From a virus, in the IMG/VR virus record IMGVR_UViG_3300020477_001008, positions 62,001-126,000 of that record: a stretch of DNA of 64,000 bases, one strand, 5' to 3'. How positions within the stretch are numbered: position 1 is the first letter of the stretch; each line of letters opens with the position of its first letter. The notes under the pieces were generated by a model that was not told the DNA's origin, searched no databases, and saw only the letters and a list, made by a program, of their open reading frames with translations. Made by a program: the position numbers and the translations under genes. Of the stretch, positions 11,355 to 19,866 are shown piece by piece.

Positions 11355-11779
11355 TATAATGTTTCTTTCTCAAAATCTAATTGTAAGTTAATTCTTTTAT
11401 TGAACGGTATAGTGTTCATTGTAACATTTACAACTAGACCATTTTCAAATTCCTCAATTCTTGTAGACTCTAATTTTACTCTAGGGTCAGCATTAATAAT
11501 TCTTTTTGTGTCCTCTTCAATTTCTTCTTTAGTTGATTCGTCCATTGGCTCGTATAACATATCCCAAATGATTGAACCAAAATTTGGATTCATAACCCTT
11601 TCGCCTTTTCTAGTATAAAAGTGGTTAAGTAAATCCTGCTTGATAATATCCAAGTCATATAACTGGTTTGATTTTACACCCGCTACTGTGCTAAAGCCCT
11701 TATAAGTCGCACCTTTGGCGTTTGTGCCACTAAATGAGCTTACTTGTACATTTCCGCTATTTGAACTACTGTATGCCAT
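11354..11779 (-). CDS. 25: Baseplate wedge protein gp25 (GPW_gp25 family)
   Basis: The 141-aa product carries the gp25/gpW lysozyme-like fold signature: DIIKQDLLNHFYTRKGERVM, then NPNFGSIIWDMLYEP and a helix leading to INADPRV. T4 gp25 (132 aa) helps hold the baseplate wedge and contacts the sheath. The start is the ATG at 11777-11779, 18 nt downstream of a perfect late promoter. It is the first gene of the gp25-gp6-giant operon. Confidence 0.95.
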   Translation of the reverse strand: MAYSSSNSGNVQVSSFSGTNAKGATYKGFSTVAGVKSNQLYDLDIIKQDLLNHFYTRKGERVMNPNFGSIIWDMLYEPMDESTKEEIEEDTKRIINADPRVKLESTRIEEFENGLVVNVTMNTIPFNKRINLQLDFEKETL

Positions 11780-11797
11780 AATCTACTTCTCTGTTAA

Positions 11798-11805
11798 TAT
11801 TTATA
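11798..11805 (-). promoter_or_regulatory. T4-type late promoter for gp25 operon
   Basis: The minus strand reads TATAAATA, identical to the T4 late -10 consensus recognised by gp55 with the sliding clamp. It sits 18 nt upstream of the gp25 ATG. gp55 is encoded in this window. Confidence 0.85.
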
Positions 11806-11850
11806 GTGGTTTTTATATGCGTATATAATTACTTATCTAATCTAAAATAG

Positions 11851-11879
11851 TTGACCATATAAATATAGTTGTATATAAT
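11851..11879 (+). promoter_or_regulatory. Sigma70-like early promoter upstream of clpP-like gene
   Basis: TTGACC (11851-11856), a 17-nt spacer, then TATAAT (11874-11879). The spacer also contains TATAAATA (11858-11865), so the site could double as a late promoter. It lies 28 nt before the clpP-like ATG and is divergent to the gp25 late promoter. Confidence 0.75.
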
Positions 11880-11907
11880 ATCGTGCAACTAATGGGCAAA
11901 TAATAAT

Positions 11908-12468
11908 ATGAAAAAATATGAGAATTGGGGTGCTGATGACAGGATTGACGTTACCTTATTAGATAACGATGTCCACTATTTGTCAGGCGAAATCACAGAA
12001 GAAAATATAGCAAAAGCTATTAAGTGGATTCTATCGGCTAACCTAGCCAAAAAGCCCAAAAGAACCTTACAACTTTATGTTAACTCTACCGGTGGAGATC
12101 TTTACGAAACATTTGCCCTAATAGACGTAATGAAAAAAAGCTATCACGATATCTCCACTATTGGAGTTGGTGCTATAATGAGTGCCGCCTTTTTAATATT
12201 TGCAAGTGGAAAACAGGGTAAAAGATATATTGGTTGGAATACTGGAATAATGAACCACCAACATTCTGATACTATGGAATCCAAGATGCACGATATGAAA
12301 TCACAGATGGAAGAAAACCAAAACTGTGAAGATAGATGCTTTAAAATATTAAAAGAAGCAACTGGAATGACTTTAGCTAAAGTTAAAGCTAAATTAGATT
12401 CCCCAAGTGATCAATACTTTACGGCTAAACAGCTGATTGACTTACATATAGCAGATCATATATTATAA
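11908..12468 (+). CDS. ClpP-like serine protease
   Basis: This 186-aa protein has the ClpP/crotonase-like fold: an LYVNSTGGD strand-loop, then GVGAIMSAAFLIFASG where the Ser corresponds to the ClpP nucleophile, and MNHQHS where the His matches the catalytic MIHQP motif. ClpP is about 195 aa, so this is near full length. It is separate from the prohead protease gp21 encoded at 51028. It may act on host or phage proteins together with a host Clp ATPase; that partner is inference. It has its own early-type promoter and is followed within 5 nt by a small unknown gene. Confidence 0.85.
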   Translation: MKKYENWGADDRIDVTLLDNDVHYLSGEITEENIAKAIKWILSANLAKKPKRTLQLYVNSTGGDLYETFALIDVMKKSYHDISTIGVGAIMSAAFLIFASGKQGKRYIGWNTGIMNHQHSDTMESKMHDMKSQMEENQNCEDRCFKILKEATGMTLAKVKAKLDSPSDQYFTAKQLIDLHIADHIL

Positions 12469-12472
12469 TAGT

Positions 12473-12712
12473 ATGAGTTCGGATTTAAAAAACTTTGCTA
12501 ATGGAAAAGATCCGTGGCATATGGATAGAGACGTAGCAATAAAACTTCTCCAAGAAATAACTGAAAAATATAATAAGGATCTTGAGTTTGATTATTGGAC
12601 TGATCCATTAAATTCAGTTGATATTACACTCAAGCTAGTAGAAATCCAACAAGACATTCTTAAAAACCCAGAATCCTTCTGCAAAAAAGCTGGTATAAAA
12701 TTGGGCAAATAA
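12473..12712 (+). CDS. Small hypothetical protein downstream of clpP
   Basis: A 79-aa acidic-to-neutral, probably helical protein (starts MSSDLKNFANGKDPWHMD) that I do not recognise. It has no signal peptide, membrane segment or Cys pair. It starts 5 nt after the clpP-like stop and is probably cotranscribed with it, so a role linked to the protease, for example as an adaptor, is possible but unsupported. Confidence 0.6.
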   Translation: MSSDLKNFANGKDPWHMDRDVAIKLLQEITEKYNKDLEFDYWTDPLNSVDITLKLVEIQQDILKNPESFCKKAGIKLGK

Positions 12713-12726
12713 GATCATTTTCCTGG

Positions 12727-12755
12727 TTGACATATAACAACTTCTAGTATATTAT
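12727..12755 (+). promoter_or_regulatory. Strong sigma70-like promoter
   Basis: Consensus TTGACA (12727-12732), a 17-nt spacer, and TATTAT (12750-12755). It is followed about 60 nt later by the gene at 12819, which has a near-perfect Shine-Dalgarno. Confidence 0.75.
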
Positions 12756-12818
12756 GTTTATATTATGTTTAAAAATATAGCATATAAATTAGCTAATTTA
12801 ATCGGAGGTAACATTAAG

Positions 12819-13133
12819 ATGGCTAGAACTAAACAATACGTAGTATACACAAGAGAATTTGTAAAAGGCAACGTGAAAAACAAAGTAGGCGTTTTTCTTG
12901 ACGAAGCTAAAAACTCTCTTGATGCAAAAGGTAACGTAAACGGTGGTGTAATCAAGTACAAAAACTTGAAAATGAAAAGAACTACACCAACTACTAACTT
13001 GATTAATAAAGGTTATGATTTCTCAGTAAGAGTTATCGGAACTGGTAATTACCAAGTTGCAAAAGGAATGAAAAATTCTGTTATTGCTCTTTTACAAGAC
13101 AATGGCAAAACTCTAATTAACAAAGTTGCGTAA
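12819..13133 (+). CDS. Hypothetical basic protein in a highly expressed cassette
   Basis: A 104-aa Lys-rich protein (starts MARTKQYVVYTREFVKG) with no family I recognise. The ATG at 12819 is chosen over an upstream in-frame ATG because GGAGGT lies 9 nt before it. The strong promoter, strong ribosome-binding site and GC-rich terminator make it a self-contained monocistronic unit likely to be abundantly made early. Its basic charge (pattern KTLINKVA at the end) would fit nucleic-acid binding, but that is inference. Confidence 0.75.
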   Translation: MARTKQYVVYTREFVKGNVKNKVGVFLDEAKNSLDAKGNVNGGVIKYKNLKMKRTTPTTNLINKGYDFSVRVIGTGNYQVAKGMKNSVIALLQDNGKTLINKVA

Positions 13134-13157
13134 TTAGACCTTAAACGTTACAATACT

Positions 13158-13187
13158 AAAGGGCGGGTTTTTACTCGCCCTTTTTTT
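13158..13187 (+). terminator. Rho-independent terminator
   Basis: AAAGGGCG (13158-13165) pairs with CGCCCTTT (13176-13183) over 8 bp and runs into a 7-T tract. It ends the 12819 cassette. Confidence 0.9.
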
Positions 13188-13260
13188 ATGACTTATCAAC
13201 AAATTTTACCAAAATAATCGCTGTTTTACTACGTCAATCCAAATATGGGTAGTTAATAGG

Positions 13261-13289
13261 TTGATTTAATTGTAAATATACATTAATAT
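13261..13289 (+). promoter_or_regulatory. Probable promoter for 77-aa membrane protein
   Basis: TTGATT (13261-13266), a 17-nt spacer, TAATAT (13284-13289). It lies between a terminator and a gene with a strong ribosome-binding site, in a region with no other gene (13134-13344). Confidence 0.5.
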
Positions 13290-13344
13290 ATTATTAAGAT
13301 TAACATAACAGACGAATTGAAAACATTACGTAAAGGAGGAAGTT

Positions 13345-13578
13345 ATGGATATTGTTAGTAAAATTAAAACGTGGGCGGCCGCATTAGCAGAAGCCGGCGT
13401 GAGTTTAATTGCTTTAGGCATAGTGCTTGAAGTTTTATTTTCAGGTCAAGGAATTCCATTCTGGCCTAACATATCAGTAATAGGTAATGTACAAGGCATA
13501 CTTTCAGGCTTTAGTGATCAAGGATTACTAGGTTTAGTAGGTATCTGGATCTTGTATCATATCTACAACAGAAAATAA
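13345..13578 (+). CDS. Small two-TM membrane protein
   Basis: A 77-aa protein with two hydrophobic segments: SLIALGIVLEVLFS near residues 20-33 and GLLGLVGIWILYHIY near residues 60-74, ending in Arg-Lys. An AAAGGAGG ribosome-binding site precedes the ATG. Size and topology would allow a holin-like or host-membrane-modifying role, but no lysis gene is adjacent and the separate early-type cassette argues against a classical late holin. I do not recognise the family. Confidence 0.75.
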   Translation: MDIVSKIKTWAAALAEAGVSLIALGIVLEVLFSGQGIPFWPNISVIGNVQGILSGFSDQGLLGLVGIWILYHIYNRK

Positions 13579-13603
13579 TCAATATATAGATTAATTTAAA
13601 AGT

Positions 13604-13641
13604 AAGGGCGATGTCGCTTAACGGTTATATCGCCCTTTCTT
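13604..13641 (+). terminator. Rho-independent terminator
   Basis: AAGGGCGAT (13604-13612) pairs with ATCGCCCTT (13629-13637), a 9-bp stem followed by a T-rich tract. It separates the 77-aa gene from the 37-aa gene. Confidence 0.8.
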
Positions 13642-13662
13642 GTAATAAGGAGAAAAACAACA

Positions 13663-13776
13663 ATGGATTTTTTTAAAAACAAATGGGTATGGGTTGGTGT
13701 AGCAGTTATTATTGTAATCGGCTTATATGCATCAGGTGTTTTTACACCAGCTGACGTGCCAGTAGACGCACAGTAA
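13663..13776 (+). CDS. 37-aa single-TM miniprotein
   Basis: A short ORF starting MDFFKNKWVWVGVAVIIVIG: a positively charged N-terminus, one membrane helix (about residues 8-26) and a short acidic tail ending in PVDAQ. AAGGAG lies about 10 nt upstream. No separate promoter is obvious, so it may be reached by read-through of the preceding terminator. The terminator at 13804 follows directly. Its function is unknown; conserved start, SD and terminator make it a real gene rather than a chance ORF. Confidence 0.7.
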   Translation: MDFFKNKWVWVGVAVIIVIGLYASGVFTPADVPVDAQ

Positions 13777-13803
13777 ATAGTAATTTAAATTTAAATTATA
13801 GAT

Positions 13804-13831
13804 AAAGGCGGCTTTCGGGTCGCCTTTTTTT
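13804..13831 (+). terminator. Rho-independent terminator
   Basis: AAAGGCG (13804-13810) pairs with CGCCTTT (13821-13827) and continues into a T run. A late-like element for the next gene begins 7 nt later. Confidence 0.9.
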
Positions 13832-13837
13832 GTGGCC

Positions 13838-13845
13838 ATTAAATA
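13838..13845 (+). promoter_or_regulatory. Late-like element 5 nt before radical SAM gene
   Basis: ATTAAATA, one mismatch from nATAAATA, spaced exactly 5 nt from the ATG at 13851, as at the gp48/54 and portal genes. The spacing implies a leaderless or nearly leaderless late transcript. Confidence 0.45.
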
Positions 13846-13850
13846 GTAGT

Positions 13851-15056
13851 ATGAGCAGTAAAAAACCGTTGGTGTGCCAACTTGGTATGGCTGGAGTTAA
13901 TTTCAAACATAACAGAGTTGATCTTTGTTATAGGTCAACAAGTGGTACAACTAAAAAACATACAAGTATTGTAGATGCAATCAATGACGAAGAACTTTGT
14001 TCTCAAAGATTGCAATTGTTAAATGGTGACTGGCCAACAGCTTGTTATGATTGTGAGTATATGGAAAAATCTGGTGCTAACAGTTATAGGCAAAGAATAA
14101 AGCTCGATGAACAAAAACCAGATAGTTATTTTACAGATAATATAGATCCCAAAACAGGTAAAATTAAAAATCTTAAAAGAATAGAATTTAGATTTGATAA
14201 TGTTTGCAACTATGCTTGTAGGCATTGTTCAGCAGAATATAGTTCAACTTTAGAAAAAATTATAAAACAAAATCCAGATTTATTAGAGTTTGACGAAACA
14301 GATTTACATAAATTAGGACCAAGTTATGCTACTAGATTAGAAAATTTAAATGAAATAGAACAATTTATAAAAGATGATACAATTGAAATAGAAATTACAG
14401 GTGGAGAACCTTTTTTCCAAAATAGCTTTTATAATTGTTTAGAAAAACTTCAACCATTTGCTGACCGTATAAATTTTATTGTAACAACAAATGGAAGTAT
14501 AGCAGGTAAGTTTAAAAAATATGATGTTAAAGGATTACTTAAAAATTTCAAAGAAGTATATCTAAAAGTCAGTTTAGATGGATCAAAATCTTTTTATAAT
14601 TATTTTAGAGAAGGTGGCAATTGGGATACAGTAATAGCAAATATAAAATCTTTTAGAGAACTACCAAATGTTAGGATAGGTCCAATAGTAACTATATCTA
14701 ATATGCAGGCGGCTAGATTACCTGAAGTATATAAAGATTATTTTGAACTTGATCCTAATCCAAGAAACTTTGAAGCTGGGGAAGTTATTCATCCTAATAT
14801 GTTAAATCCTGTGCATTTACCAAATGCACTTAAACAACGATACCTTAAAGAATGGTTAGAGTTTAGGAATAGTTTAACTGATACAGAACACGCAGATCGT
14901 ATAGCCAATTTTGCAGTTCATATGTTTAAAACAGAACAACGTGATGAACTTGCTTGGAAACAATTTTGTTCTTATACAGATAAACTAGATAGAGTTCATA
15001 ACAAAAAAGTTTTTGATTATTTTCCTGAATGGGAAGAATTTTGGTATAAGTCTTAA
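13851..15056 (+). CDS. Radical SAM (twitch-type) protein
   Basis: This 401-aa protein has a radical SAM cluster motif CNYACRHC (CxxxCxxC, about residue 125) that would bind a [4Fe-4S] cluster and S-adenosylmethionine, followed by the ITGGEP loop and FIVTTNG and VSLDGS strands typical of the partial TIM barrel. An earlier pair, CYDCEYM, could ligate a second metal site. Start: the ATG at 13851 is used; a longer in-frame TTG reading begins inside the terminator. Substrate unknown; twitch-type radical SAM genes occur in marine T4-like phages. It interrupts the baseplate cluster and its end overlaps the convergent gp5 stop by 4 nt. Confidence 0.88.
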   Translation: MSSKKPLVCQLGMAGVNFKHNRVDLCYRSTSGTTKKHTSIVDAINDEELCSQRLQLLNGDWPTACYDCEYMEKSGANSYRQRIKLDEQKPDSYFTDNIDPKTGKIKNLKRIEFRFDNVCNYACRHCSAEYSSTLEKIIKQNPDLLEFDETDLHKLGPSYATRLENLNEIEQFIKDDTIEIEITGGEPFFQNSFYNCLEKLQPFADRINFIVTTNGSIAGKFKKYDVKGLLKNFKEVYLKVSLDGSKSFYNYFREGGNWDTVIANIKSFRELPNVRIGPIVTISNMQAARLPEVYKDYFELDPNPRNFEAGEVIHPNMLNPVHLPNALKQRYLKEWLEFRNSLTDTEHADRIANFAVHMFKTEQRDELAWKQFCSYTDKLDRVHNKKVFDYFPEWEEFWYKS

Positions 15057-16951
15057 ACTGATGTACCGTCTTTAAAATTTTTAAAAGTGTTAATTTTTTT
15101 AATTGTTTTTTTAGCTGTAGTTACAATTGATTGAGGAGAATGTTTACTTAATAAGTCTTTAGCTTTTAAGTTTGGTAAGATAATATTTTTTTGTAAATCT
15201 TCATTAACAAACATCAAGTCGTCAAATGCTTTCTTTTTGTTTATATCAGTAAGATCTAAATTTGGAACAAGTTTATTATTTTTAGTTAATAATTCTTTAA
15301 TTTCATTAGTTACTTTTTTCATATTTTCACTTATACCAGCAACAGATTCATCAACTAATGATGTATATGTTTCTGTTAAATTACTTTGGTTGTTTACTTT
15401 TTCAGTTACAGATGCCATTTCATTTTCAGTTGCTACTTTTGTTTCTTTGTATGTACTTTCAGCTTCTGCTATTTGTGTTTCTGTAATACTCTCATCAACA
15501 ACAGTAGCATTTTCAATTGATTGTGATTCGTGTAATGGATATGGTTCTCTAGTTGGAAATCTTGTTAATATTGAACCAATTCTTGTTTCAGTTTTTCTTG
15601 GAGAATAAATTGGTGTTTCCGCAGTTCTTTCTTCAAGTATGTTAGTATAAAATAAAAATCCATCAACGTCTTTTTGTAGTTCCATAGCACTTACAGGTAG
15701 AGCTGTTCCTGCCGCCGGTCCGTTCATATGTATTTGTGATGCTGTTTCAAAGTGGCCAGCACCTGCTGTAATATTACTAGTGCCTACCGCAGTTAAATTA
15801 TGATTTACACCTGAATATATGTTTGTTGTTTGCGATGTACTTAAATCTGTTCCTTCTGTAGACACAACTTTAAATCTACCTGCTATATCAAAAAATACAT
15901 TACCAGATATATCTTCTAAGTCTACAGTTGATTTTGGTTGTGTTTCAGGAATAGCTGATTTAGTTGAGTGTGTTTTAATATTGATATGTCTTCCTGACTC
16001 AATGTTAATATCTCTATCAGCTCTAATATTAAAATCTTTTTCACTTCTCATAGCAATTGAATCTGCACCCCATATTTCAACTTTACCGTTTGCAGATAAT
16101 TCAACCCAAGCTGTACCATTTGTGTTTGTGACGTATACTGTACTAGTTTGGTCATCCATTAACACTTGGGCACCGCCGGCTGTTCTAAATCTCATATGAC
16201 TACCACCGGATTTGTCATCCATAATAAATTGGTGTCCACCTGGTGTTAAAATACCAAATACATTACTAGGTGATTCTCTTCTAGCACTAGCATCTGTTAA
16301 ACCTCTAATGTTATCATTTTCTAAACCTTGTACTAATAGTCTATCATAGAAAGGTGTGTGTGCCGGACGTCTAACGTTATCTGATGTACCTTTTGATAAA
16401 TGATCTGGCATTTTTGCTGTATCAAGCTTTTCAAAGATGTTCATATTTTGAGCTTCGGCTGAAGCTCTATTAATTTCTGCAACTGGAACTTTTGGTGTAT
16501 TTGGCGTAGCTGTTTTACCTTTAGCAATACCAGGTATCATATGATTAATACTTGGCTGGAAAACACAACCTAAACACACACCATTGTTTTCTTTACCATT
16601 AACAAAAGCTACTACAACAATATTTCCAACATCAGGTGGAATCATCCACATACCATAACTTCTCTGTGTTGCCGCATACATATTCTCATTATCAGCATCA
16701 TCACTTTTAATTAATGAAGTAGGGTTTGTAGCACCTGCAAAAGGAGAAGACCAAATTACTGTTCTCCAATTATTTGGATCTTGCTTATCAGATTGGCTAC
16801 CTTGTATAAAAACTCTTAATCTACCAAGTCTAGCATAGTCAACATTATCCATTACTTCTGCTAGTTGTATTGACGTTGTACCACCAGCTTTAGTATTAAG
16901 ACCAGCTGTGTTTCTAAAGTTTTTAACTGACGATTGGTTTTTACCTGCCAT
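15053..16951 (-). CDS. 5: Baseplate hub/central spike gp5, lacking lysozyme domain
   Basis: A 632-aa gp5/VgrG-like protein. An N-terminal OB-fold region contains DYARLGRLRVFIQG and MWMIPPDVGNIVVVAFVNGK (about residues 35-120). After a linker comes the spike region with regular short repeats such as FNIRADRDINIESGRHINIK. T4 gp5 carries a T4-lysozyme domain between these parts; the linker here (about residues 130-230) shows no such fold, so peptidoglycan cleavage at entry must come from another protein. The last 150 residues form a charged, probably coiled extension (ESITETQIAEAES). It is 1 nt downstream of the 970-aa gene. Confidence 0.88.
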   Translation of the reverse strand: MAGKNQSSVKNFRNTAGLNTKAGGTTSIQLAEVMDNVDYARLGRLRVFIQGSQSDKQDPNNWRTVIWSSPFAGATNPTSLIKSDDADNENMYAATQRSYGMWMIPPDVGNIVVVAFVNGKENNGVCLGCVFQPSINHMIPGIAKGKTATPNTPKVPVAEINRASAEAQNMNIFEKLDTAKMPDHLSKGTSDNVRRPAHTPFYDRLLVQGLENDNIRGLTDASARRESPSNVFGILTPGGHQFIMDDKSGGSHMRFRTAGGAQVLMDDQTSTVYVTNTNGTAWVELSANGKVEIWGADSIAMRSEKDFNIRADRDINIESGRHINIKTHSTKSAIPETQPKSTVDLEDISGNVFFDIAGRFKVVSTEGTDLSTSQTTNIYSGVNHNLTAVGTSNITAGAGHFETASQIHMNGPAAGTALPVSAMELQKDVDGFLFYTNILEERTAETPIYSPRKTETRIGSILTRFPTREPYPLHESQSIENATVVDESITETQIAEAESTYKETKVATENEMASVTEKVNNQSNLTETYTSLVDESVAGISENMKKVTNEIKELLTKNNKLVPNLDLTDINKKKAFDDLMFVNEDLQKNIILPNLKAKDLLSKHSPQSIVTTAKKTIKKINTFKNFKDGTSV

Positions 16952-16952
16952 A

Positions 16953-19865
16953 TTACTTTATTTCCTTTATAATTGAAAAATCATTTTGCATTTGATTGAA
17001 TAATTTTAGTTCTTCACCACTTTTAAGATCTGGTACATAAACAGCTTTTCCTTCTGTTTTTTCATCATCGTTTTTAACTTCTGAATTCTTATCTCTTTTT
17101 TCATTTATTATTTCAGCTTCACTTTTATTATCTTTAGATAACATAATTTCTTCAATATCTATATTGCCATCTCCATTTAAATCTTTATCTTTATGTATAT
17201 CTTTTAAACTGATTGCACCGTTATGGACTCCTCCTAAAACATTTGCGTCATACATTCTTTTAATATCTTCAAATGTATCAGGATTATCAAAATTGTGTAT
17301 ATCGTCTCTAATAAATTTTTGAGACCAGTCTACCATTTTTTCATCTTCTTTTAAAGATTCATAAGTTATAGTACCGTGAACGTCAGATGGATTCCACCAC
17401 ACTTGTTGTTTTTCTTTTACTGATTCTTTCATAGATTTTATTTTTTGATCCATTTTATCATCGTATGGTTTAGTTGGTGCAGTTTTTTCTTCATATTTGT
17501 ATTTGCCTGCGCCGGTAAATTCACTTGAATCATAACTTACTTGACCTTCATTAGTAGCTGTACTATCTTGCGGCTTTGCAATATCACCGTCAACTAGTAA
17601 AGATAAATCTGTAATTGCATCTCTAATCATATGTAGTGTTTGAGTAAACATTCCATTAGAAAATTTATGTTCAATTTTCCATACTCTATATACAGCAGTT
17701 AAAAATTCATTGTTTCTTTGTGCTAGTGTTTTTTGGTAACCAGTAGATGCATCTTTTTCACTTGGTATTAAAGAACAAAACAATACACAGTTTTCTTTTT
17801 TATAATCAGCCATATGAGGAAATTTTTCACCATCATCTTTATTTGAATAAGCTGGATGATCTAACCAATATGGGTCACCAATAATATCCATTGTTACTCT
17901 AACCATTTCTGCAGAACCAACTTTAGCATTTCGTAAAAGTGTATTAAACCCAGAACCGTCAGCTGACGATACTCCTATCATACCTTCATTAGTTGGATCA
18001 ACATATCTTTCATAAAATTGTGTTGGAAATTGTGTTCCACCTTGATCTTCTTTTAGTGCTTCTTCATATAATTCATCTTTAAGATTTTCTGCTAATATAT
18101 TTTGTGCACCAAGTTTAGATACATTTTTATTTTTTGATTGAGGTAATCCCCAGCCGTACCGTGGATGATATGTATATGTGTCTAAAGCATTTAGTTTTGG
18201 TGATTTTTTAGGATTTAGAATAGGATGATAATGGTCAGCTTCTTGACCTCCTAGTTCTTCGTATTGCTTATATGTTTGATTGTAGTCTTCGACTAAGGCG
18301 TTATATGCCTCTAGTGTATTATTGTCAGGTTCTATTGTACCACTATCAAACATCTCTCTTATATTTTGTAGATTTCTTTGTTGCATTACCTTGATCCAAT
18401 ATTTTTCACCAACTGATAATTTTTCAGCATCTTCACTATCACTACTAGTTGCTTTTAAAAATTCTTTAGTTCCATCGCTGGAATTTTCTTTTACTTTATT
18501 AATAAGTTCTTGGCTTGTATTAGCTGTATTAATAACAGTTTCAAAAGCTTCTGAATACTTGTTAAACAAACCAACCATTGTGTCTAAACCATAAACATAT
18601 TGATAGTTGTAATTAATATTAAAGTTAAGTACATCTAAATTCATACCAGTATTGAAATAATCATATCTCTTAACTAATATTTTTCTATCAATCATACTTT
18701 TAACACGTTTTTCGGTATATGCTTTTTTCTTATCAAATTCTTTTCTAACAGCCGCCGTTACTGATATCATTGGCATAACTGTTATTGTGTAAATAAATTT
18801 TCTTGCATAATCTCTTCGAAGAGAATCATAATTAAGTAATTCATTATGCGTAGATATTGTAAACAAATATTTTTCAATTTTTAATTTTTCAATTTCTTTT
18901 TTTGCCCACGTCATATCCATCATTTGGTCTCTAGTTGCTTGTATTAATTTCTGCATTACTTTATTACGAGACATAAATCTTTCTAGTACTTCTTTAATGG
19001 TTGTGTTTCTTTCAATCTCAGCAAACATCTTACCTTCAAAATCTAGTGTTCTACTATCTTTTTTATCATCAGCGGCAATTTCTGAGTCATTAATTTTGCT
19101 CACTGGTGCTTCTGTATGTTCTAATGAATCTATTCTAAATACATATTGATCTAATATTGCTTTAGTTGAACCAAGTTTGTGTCTTTCTTGTTTATTAACT
19201 TCTTTTTGAAAAGAATCTAGAAAGTCTCCCATTGTGTCAATATTTTCTAATGTAGTTTTTTGTACTAATTGGTGATCATCTGCATTGTTTAAATCACCAG
19301 CTCTAATTCCTTCAATTTGGTAATTTGCAGATCCAACATCAACTTGATAGACAATATTTTTAATATAAACACAATATAATCTTCTAGTATTTGGTATTTC
19401 AACTTCTAGTTCTCCGTCTGCTTTTCTTCCTTTTAAAATTACTTGTAAAAAGAAAGGATGTGAATAATGATTTTTAATTCCTAATACTGCCGCGGCTTTG
19501 TAAATGTTTTCAATTAAACTAACACCTAATGGTTGTACAACACTCATTCTCCATTTTGTTGAAAATCCTGTGTCAGTTACTTTGTTAGGAGATGTAATAC
19601 CTTCAATATATAAATCTGTCATTGTTGTAATAGTTGACGCTGATTCAATTAAAGTTACTACTCCACCTTTAAACATTTTAGAGTTAATTGAATTTATATC
19701 AGGTGCATTTGCAAGTTTACGTTCAGCTCTCTGCCAATTAGCTGTGTCTGTAGTGTTAGCTAAATGCAAAGAAACATCATATGATATTCTTTCATAATCG
19801 TGTACGGGATTTTCTTTAAAAACATCACGTTCGATAACGTTCCAAAGTTTTAAACTGTCAGCCAT
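16953..19865 (-). CDS. Large baseplate-associated structural protein (possible gp27-like hub)
   Basis: A 970-aa protein lying between gp53 and gp5 with 1-nt gaps, so it is a baseplate component by context. In T4 the hub partner of gp5 is gp27 (391 aa); this enlarged protein is a candidate functional equivalent, but I see no decisive motif. The N-terminal 220 residues look beta-rich (VVQPLGVSLIENI, FFLQVILKG), the middle is helical and charged, and the C-terminus carries a perfect EF-hand-type loop, DLNGDGNIDIEE, at about residue 900. Calcium binding is inferred from that loop. Confidence 0.6.
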   Translation of the reverse strand: MADSLKLWNVIERDVFKENPVHDYERISYDVSLHLANTTDTANWQRAERKLANAPDINSINSKMFKGGVVTLIESASTITTMTDLYIEGITSPNKVTDTGFSTKWRMSVVQPLGVSLIENIYKAAAVLGIKNHYSHPFFLQVILKGRKADGELEVEIPNTRRLYCVYIKNIVYQVDVGSANYQIEGIRAGDLNNADDHQLVQKTTLENIDTMGDFLDSFQKEVNKQERHKLGSTKAILDQYVFRIDSLEHTEAPVSKINDSEIAADDKKDSRTLDFEGKMFAEIERNTTIKEVLERFMSRNKVMQKLIQATRDQMMDMTWAKKEIEKLKIEKYLFTISTHNELLNYDSLRRDYARKFIYTITVMPMISVTAAVRKEFDKKKAYTEKRVKSMIDRKILVKRYDYFNTGMNLDVLNFNINYNYQYVYGLDTMVGLFNKYSEAFETVINTANTSQELINKVKENSSDGTKEFLKATSSDSEDAEKLSVGEKYWIKVMQQRNLQNIREMFDSGTIEPDNNTLEAYNALVEDYNQTYKQYEELGGQEADHYHPILNPKKSPKLNALDTYTYHPRYGWGLPQSKNKNVSKLGAQNILAENLKDELYEEALKEDQGGTQFPTQFYERYVDPTNEGMIGVSSADGSGFNTLLRNAKVGSAEMVRVTMDIIGDPYWLDHPAYSNKDDGEKFPHMADYKKENCVLFCSLIPSEKDASTGYQKTLAQRNNEFLTAVYRVWKIEHKFSNGMFTQTLHMIRDAITDLSLLVDGDIAKPQDSTATNEGQVSYDSSEFTGAGKYKYEEKTAPTKPYDDKMDQKIKSMKESVKEKQQVWWNPSDVHGTITYESLKEDEKMVDWSQKFIRDDIHNFDNPDTFEDIKRMYDANVLGGVHNGAISLKDIHKDKDLNGDGNIDIEEIMLSKDNKSEAEIINEKRDKNSEVKNDDEKTEGKAVYVPDLKSGEELKLFNQMQNDFSIIKEIK

Positions 19866-19866
19866 C

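Noticed and set aside
13830-13850. Upstream TTG start for the radical SAM gene
   Set aside because: It lies in the T run of the preceding terminator; the ATG at 13851 has the regular late-element spacing.
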